Below are positions 57,670 through 64,000 of a stretch of 64,000 bases of DNA, piece by piece. Origin of the DNA: Dermatemys mawii (lineage: Eukaryota > Chordata > Testudines > Dermatemydidae). Position 1 is the stretch's first letter. Every line of letters starts with the position of its first letter. The notes beneath the pieces are model-generated. The model had not been told where the DNA came from, searched no databases, and saw nothing but the letters and a program-made list of their open reading frames with translations. Where the stretch lies: positions 7,863,673 through 7,927,672 of the forward strand of contig ML677351.1 in NCBI GenBank assembly GCA_007922305.1. The letters are read 5' to 3'. A program made the position numbers and the translations under genes.

Positions 57670-59700
57670 TTTAAGACCCCAGGAGACCAAGTGCCTCATT
57701 CCGATTAGCAGAATGCTAGAATTGCTGAAACATTAGAAAATTAATATGCAGTCACTCAAAAATAATTACTACATATATTTCTTAAAAACAACCAAATATG
57801 CAAGGAATTGAGGTTTTAAATTAAGAGCCTTAAACACTGCTTCCAAAACCAGCCTACTTTTAAGGCTATGACTGTCTTTAAAATAAGTAAATAAATCTCT
57901 ATACATCTATAAATAAATAAAATAAAAAGTAAAGTTTTATTTAAAAATTTGACCAAAATGTTTTTCTCAGATCTTCAAACAAAAATCCCAACACACAGCA
58001 GCACCATATACATTTGAAATAGTTCATTCCATCTAAATTTTAATCAAGAATATGGGAGGGCAGAAGTTTTCCAAAATGGTGCAAACTTATTCTTTTCTTT
58101 TATGTGTAATGAATCGAAATAAAAACTATAATTTAATTTTGGTACATGGCAGTTCACATTAATGTCCTAAATATTTTACTTGTATTTCAAAACCTATGGG
58201 TTCTGTTTAAAATAAAAATTACCACTATAAAGTACTGTAGCATTTAAGCGTTCAGCATGCTGTTTAAACTAATATAAAGTATAGTCAGAGAATAATATTA
58301 CAAATTCCATGAAAGACTAATTGGAAAGGATTATCAATATAAGCACTTTTGAAAATATAAAGAAATTATTCAGTAGGAAAAACAAGGGGTCACAAGTGTA
58401 AAAGTGCATCCAACAAGGCTTTGATAACAGCCTAACACAAACATGTTGCAATGCACCATCTGTGCAATGCATGCAAATGTAGGTATTTTTCATTATCTAG
58501 CTGAAAACTGAAAGGAAATAAAATCACAATTTTATGGGCAATTAGACTGTGTCTGCCACTTCTAGCAATTTTAGTATGTAGTATATATTCAATGAGTAAA
58601 AGGGTTCCAAGACTGTTCGATTAGATTTCTTAGAAGGAAACACTATGGATAGCCCAATTTTAAATATGATTCAAATACTTTCATTAAAGGAAAAAAAAAA
58701 AGAAAGAAAGCATGCCTCAATAGCATGCTTGGCTGTTGAAAGTGGATGGCAAAACCAGATACAGCATTTGGCTGTACAACATTAAGCCTTTTAATATTAA
58801 ATTATTTTTCATGACAAAATAGAGACTCTATGAGACTTTTTCCACCCCCCATTAAACACTTTGTCTGAAGAAAAGTCATTAAAGTAATTGGACATGCCTC
58901 TGTGTCTGCTGGATCTCCTAAAAAAAAATCTAGACCATTTAAACCAGACAGGCAAAACCAGACTCCTTCCATCCAACAGAAGTTGCATGAGCTTTAGGGT
59001 TAGGTGCTCTGACAATACTGTATGTTAATAATTTATTTACAGTACAAAGTTTAAGCAAATCTGTCTTAGACCATTTGAAAACCCGTTAAAGATTTTCAAA
59101 TGTGTTATAGAGCAAAGTAAAGAACTATTTATAATCTATATATGCTTACTCCTAAAAAAACTACAATTGTTGTACTCTGATGTCATTTTTACTTTAAGTT
59201 TCACATGGAGGAATACTACATAAACACACAATACATAGATTATTTTTTCCCTTCATGACACTAAATGTATACTAAACCTAATTGGCAATTTGCAATGCAA
59301 GTTACAGTAGCTGTCTGAGTACAATACACTCTTTAAATTGACCAGAATAATTAAAATACTCCCAAAGAAAAATAATAATTCAAACAAATTTATGATATGC
59401 TCTAAAATTACCCCCAACAAAATAATATTTTACATTATTATAAATTTCTAAAGAAAATCTCACCATGTGAATACAAGAAATCCTACAGTCTGGTTAATAT
59501 TTACATTGCATTTTTAAAAATTATATTTACATAGCATCTTGATATAAAAGTGAAGGGAACATCAATCGAGCATATAGCAACTGGAAAATATAATAGTAAC
59601 TTTGGTGTAAGACATAATTAGAATTTGTGTTCTTGAATCAGAGCAAAGTTTTGACCTTGTAAGTATAAGAAGTAAACGGGCCTCAAATAGTTAGATTTAC
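57670..59700. other. AT-rich unique DNA, no gene seen
   Basis: AAAT-rich runs lie near 57880-57925. No gene or clear transposon was found. Confidence 0.45.
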
Positions 59701-59719
59701 AGATGATGAGAAATCCAGT

Positions 59720-60540
59720 CTATGGCAGAACAGAACAGAGCAGATACAGAAGAAATGAAAGAGAGAGCTAAAACTGAATTTATTATGTGGTTCTGGACCA
59801 AATTATTCAGAATTCTGAATAATTCTGGAAAGCTGATGTTTGAAGAACCTGAGGCAGAAAATCACAAATGTATGGAAAAAAGATGTTTTTCTATATTAAA
59901 AACAAGAAACTGACTTCCTTGCATACCCGTTTCAATAAATGGGGGGGGGAAAGAAGATATTGAAGAAGACTGGAACTACGGAAGATGTTTAACAGAGGAA
60001 AGGGTAAGAGGAAGAAAAAGGTTGTTCAACGATAAACACAAAAGGTTCTAGGAAGCAATAACCAGAACTATGAAGTATTGTGGATGAGGAGACTTATGGA
60101 CAGTGAAGATGGAAAGATTGGAGATCAGGGAAGGAAATTTCTATCCTGGTCATATTTCATTTAAGCTACTTGCCAGTTCTTACATGATTAAATAGAAACA
60201 AATGTAGGTATGCTGCCACCTCACCTGGGATAAATTGGTGTAGTGCCATTTGGCTACAGGATTTATCTAACTTGGGTATTTCTAAAAGGCATGAACTAGG
60301 AAGGAAAAGGAGGAAAGTAGTGGCAGAAGTGAGAGCCATCAATGTACAAAGGATATTGATAGCCTGAAGAGACATAACATCACCAACAAACCTGTATTAA
60401 AAAAGGGGGGTGGGGGGCTAGGAAAAGAGACTTCAGAGAAACCCACTAAGAAAGGATGAGAAGAAGAAAGATTATAGTCTAAGAACAGATTGAACGACTG
60501 ATCAGATAAGTAGGACTTAAATCATTGGAATACAGAGTAA
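59720..60540 (-). repeat. Purine-rich stretch, possibly the decayed 3' part of an L2-like LINE
   Basis: The plus strand is strongly purine-rich (GAAGAAG, GGAAAGG, AAGAGGAAG), so the minus strand is pyrimidine-rich, as in L2 coding regions. It directly follows, on the minus strand, the recognisable L2 reverse-transcriptase relic at 60545-60790. No motif is readable within it, so the assignment is inferred from position. Confidence 0.25.
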
Positions 60541-60544
60541 AAAA

Positions 60545-60790
60545 AAAGCCATATGCATTCAGGGAATGATGATGAAGACAGTGATCTATACTGTCAAAAG
60601 CAACTAATAAGTCAAGAAACATGTCAACAAGAAAAGTGAGCCTTTGGATTTAGCTACAACAAGTCATTAATTATGTTAGTGAAGGCTATCTTGGAGTAAT
60701 GACTAGATCAAAAACAGATTGCAAAGGGCAAACAATATAATGCTTAGTGAGCTAAAGAAGAATTTGAAAAGAAGCAAGCTTCAAGATTTA
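60545..60790 (-). pseudogene. L2-like LINE reverse-transcriptase relic, palm motif A region
   Basis: On the minus strand the frames give INDLL near 60660-60680. Then, after an indel, FLDLLVAFDSIDH near 60579-60620. This matches the VTNDLLLA...LLDLSAAFDTVDH stretch of L2 reverse transcriptases, where the first D of FDxxD is the motif-A catalytic residue. Stops and frameshifts surround it, so it is a dead fragment. Confidence 0.65.
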
Positions 60791-60911
60791 TCACAGTATA
60801 ATGTCAGAATAGTGTTATGACTAACAGTTTCACAGGGTAACATAGGACTTAGGCACTATTGAAAATAATGACTTTTCATTAGAGAAAATTAAATTACTTG
60901 ATTAACAATAA

Positions 60912-61050
60912 TTTAGCCTCCAGCAACCCTGTGAAGAAGGTAAGTAAAATACTTCTATTGAGATGAGTAAACAGAGGGACAGAAATTTTAAGCAATTCAA
61001 GATTACATGACACATTTGCAGAATGCGGAATAAATTCTATTCATCGACCT
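60912..61050 (+). repeat. MIR-like SINE fragment
   Basis: CAGCAACCCTGTGAAGAAGGTAAGTAAAATAC is followed by GAGATGAGTAAACAGAGGGACAG and AAGCAATTCAAGATTACATGACAC, which keeps the MIR core order. Confidence 0.6.
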
Positions 61051-61054
61051 GTAG

Positions 61055-64000
61055 GCCATGAACCAGGATATACTGGATAAAGAGGAAAATACTAAATGTA
61101 TTCAACTTGTTTACCTTACACTGCTAAAGTCTGGTGGTTACAGTTTATCAGATAGGAAGGATTTATATCAAGGGACAGTAAAAAGTGATAGTGAGAGAGT
61201 GACAGAGCACTCAGAAAGTATAATGTTATAAATAAATATATAAGAACAGATAGAGTTATCTTATTGTGTCATCTTGTACAACGTTTTTAAGACAAATATG
61301 GTACACAGTACAATACATATTGCTGACATTACTCCCAACCAACATTCACCATCCAAATAATATCTCAGCATAAAAATAAAAGTTCAACACACACTGTAAC
61401 TTTACTCACCCATTCTTTGCTTTTTCATATGCACGGTATTATTTATGCAGCTACCACTGCTCAGGATACTACCCTTCAAATGTTCAATTACAACAAACTT
61501 CTGAAATAACAGTCTCAATAATCCTGCAGATATTATAATCTTCAAAAGAGATACTAAAATTAAAAACCCAAATGTGAACTTTTCACCTTAATATTCTCTC
61601 CGCAGAGTTTATTTAGTTCAGAATCCAGTTTCACAGGAAAAAGCTCAATGTTAGTTAGTTAATTATTCCTAAATGGGATTAAGTTTACTTTTCAATGTAA
61701 ACTCCTTTCATTTAATCCTATCTGCTGATGCTATAAATCCCATTTGCTCATAGAGCTATCTCCTTAACGGGGCTGAGTCCCTAAAAGAAGCTTTGAAGAT
61801 ATCTGACCTATTGTTAGTGAATGATACACAAAACCTTTTCTGAGCCTTAAAAAGCCTTAAAGTTAGGTCTGCTTCAAAAGGTAAATTTGAACCCATGCAC
61901 ATTTAGACTATACTTGACAAGATGTTAGACAGGTCAACTAATGTCATGACAACATGTTCAAGTTGAAGGAATTTTACATATTTGCAGTACTTTGCTAAAA
62001 GTAAATCAACATCTCTGATGTCAGGAAAAATTCCATTTCAACTACAAGAGTCTAAATGCAAAATGACTCAAAGTCAAAGACAGTACAACAGTATAAATAC
62101 AAGTAAATTAGGACAGATTTGGTCAATTGTTTAACAGAAACAATAAACTCACTCCTACAAACACACAATAATTTCAATAAAACTACTCAAATGCTTTAAG
62201 TTAAGCACAAGCATAAATGTTGGCAGGATCAGGATCCTCATATGTCAATGATGATAAAAGTGATGAAATATCCAAATATATTAGTTTGTATATGTAATTA
62301 CTTGACTGGTTACTTGTTCCTCTGATTTCAGGTATGTGCCAATAAAAAAAATGATATCCAAACAAATTATCATGTGTTCTTTATGTGCTGAAATATGTTA
62401 CATAAAACCAGTTTAGGAATATTTTCTAAACAAAGGTTTTTGGGGTTTTTTTAAATTTGTATTTAATTTATTTATTTATTGGTTAAAGAGACTGTTTATT
62501 ATAGCCCTTCACTTGTTTCCTCGGGGCCTGATGCCATTGCCTTAAATACAGCTGGCCCAGTAGCTTAGTCACCATAAATTCAACTATACAGGGCTTTAAG
62601 GGAACCACAAAAACCAGCCAACCAACCTGCCTACCCTTAAAATAACTCAAAATAAGTACCTTGTATCTAAAGATACCATGTTTTTTGTCTTAGGCCTTTT
62701 CAGATCTAGAAACACATTCTGCGAATGTTCTTTCTAGTGGTATAAAGGCATAAGATCAAACTTTGAAAGATCAACATTTGTATATTGAGAACACCACAAA
62801 TGGGTCATGGACTGATCTTGCCCATCTTGGATCTCACCCTGGGGTAACTCTGTGAGGGGGAGAAGGAGATTCCATATTTTCTGGGAGGACACATTTCTCT
62901 GGCAGTTGCTTCAAGCTGCTAGGGGATACAGAATGTTTGACTATGTCTTAAGGAAATGGTTTAGTGAACAGAGAGGAGGTGAGGGAGACAAAGGTGCAAG
63001 AAATTCATCATTCAGATCCCTCTACAATTCATCACGCGGATATCACCTCTCTATACAACATATATCTATGGCTCGCCATGATCACTTTTAGAAATAATTG
63101 TACAATACCTTGCATCGTCTAGAAATATGCTTTGTTACTGTTTCTGAAATCAATGTCTCTTGACTGTATAGGGGTTGCAATTTAATCTTCATTCTTTTAA
63201 TTGCAATTGTAGGATCCAATATTACAAGTTTTATCCATATGAATGAACCCCACACACAGAGATAGTGTCACACTGACTTTAATGGGAGTAAGGCTTGCTA
63301 GACTGATCACAACATTTGCCTATAAATTCAGACTCACAAGACATTTCTATGCTTAATACAGAAATAAATTAGAATTTTAAAAAATCTTTTAAAAGAACAA
63401 AGATAACTACTGGTCTTTCCCAAATGCCTTTTTAAAGAGTTCCTTCGTATAAGAAATGCACTTGCTGTCTATGTAGCCCACAAGGAGTGAGACCCTTGGG
63501 AGTTTCTAGAAATATATAAGGCTAGTATTTCTGGGCTTTAGCAGACAGAAATGTGTCAGAGCCCCAGGAAAAGACAGAAAACCAGAAGACAGAAATTTAA
63601 ACCTAAGCCACTAGAACTCAGAAAGTTTAGTTATGCATAATTGTGGCTCTTAGAAATTAAATCAGAATCACCACACAAACCTACAAGTAACAGTTCAATT
63701 AATATTTCATAGCATTTCCCAACAAGGCTCTTAAGATAAACTAAGCTCCATGACTTCTCCAACATTCACAGAAATAAATATGAATACACACACTGAAAAG
63801 AAAAATCATTATGACTATGACATTAATTAATGTTTTGTTTAACCAGCTGAGCATTCCGCTTGAGAACAACAAAACTCTTGTAGCTATGTAGTGGAATACA
63901 TGATTTAAATCAGAGATCTAGGGCTACTAGTCTGAAAGTTAGGGTTCACAAACCACTTTTAATATATCTTTAAAATAATGTTATCAAAAGATTATTAGGA
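61055..64000. other. AT-rich unique DNA, no gene seen
   Basis: No recognised transposon termini were found. The 79-codon plus frame at 62852-63091 has no domain. A weak CACTGACTTTAATGGGAGTAAGG motif near 63270 is reminiscent of the palindromic MITE cores but has no visible second arm. Confidence 0.4.

Noticed and set aside
1..64000. CRISPR array, operon, tRNA or rRNA genes
   Set aside because: No regularly spaced identical repeats with unique spacers, no tRNA cloverleaf with A and B boxes and no rRNA core motifs were found by eye. The repeat content is that of a vertebrate nuclear genome.

Overview
This window reads as vertebrate nuclear DNA from a non-avian sauropsid, most likely a turtle. 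The background is AT-rich, with long stretches free of reading frames. The recognisable interspersed repeats are those I associate with turtle genomes: CR1 LINE reverse-transcriptase fragments, L2-like LINE tails, MIR-type CORE-SINEs, two LTR-type insertions, and many short non-autonomous DNA transposons of hAT, Tc1/mariner and PIF/Harbinger type. The family assignments come from recognition by eye, not from a database search. Many insertion boundaries are checked directly here by terminal inverted repeats and target-site duplications.

No complete protein-coding gene, rRNA, tRNA, CRISPR array or operon is supported. The longest open frames (60-120 codons) mostly fall inside transposons or look like chance. 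One possible internal exon on the minus strand (6914-7045) has a good acceptor, a good donor and a 132-nt open phase-0 body. One unassigned open frame lies at 25560-25904. The window is best described as intronic or intergenic DNA.

Layout. 1-2.7 kb: an LTR-like repeat, then an L2-like tail split by a solo-LTR-like insertion. 5-13.9 kb: mostly unique AT-rich DNA with small palindromic repeats, the candidate exon and a nuclear-receptor-type motif pair. 13.9-15.3 kb: a Harbinger-like element carrying a nested hAT element, followed by a second short hAT element. 17.7-18.4 kb: a MIR element interrupted by two hAT-type elements. 20.4-21.5 kb: a mariner-type element with a nested hAT element. 22-32 kb: mainly unique sequence. 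32.9-33.9 kb: a Harbinger MITE nested in an older MITE. 35-39.3 kb: an L2-like fragment and four DNA-transposon copies. 41.4-43.6 kb: decayed CR1 and L2-like LINE fragments. 45.5 kb: a CCAAT/TATA module, followed by a MIR. 46-52 kb: mostly unique. 52.5-55.6 kb: a hAT element, a solo LTR, a 42-bp tandem duplication, two adjacent fold-back elements and a GC-rich hAT insertion. 57-64 kb: unique sequence, an L2 reverse-transcriptase relic and a MIR.

Nothing here forms a pathway. What can be read is a layered insertion history: old MIR, L2 and palindromic MITEs were hit by younger hAT, mariner, Harbinger and LTR elements, and several empty target sites can be inferred.
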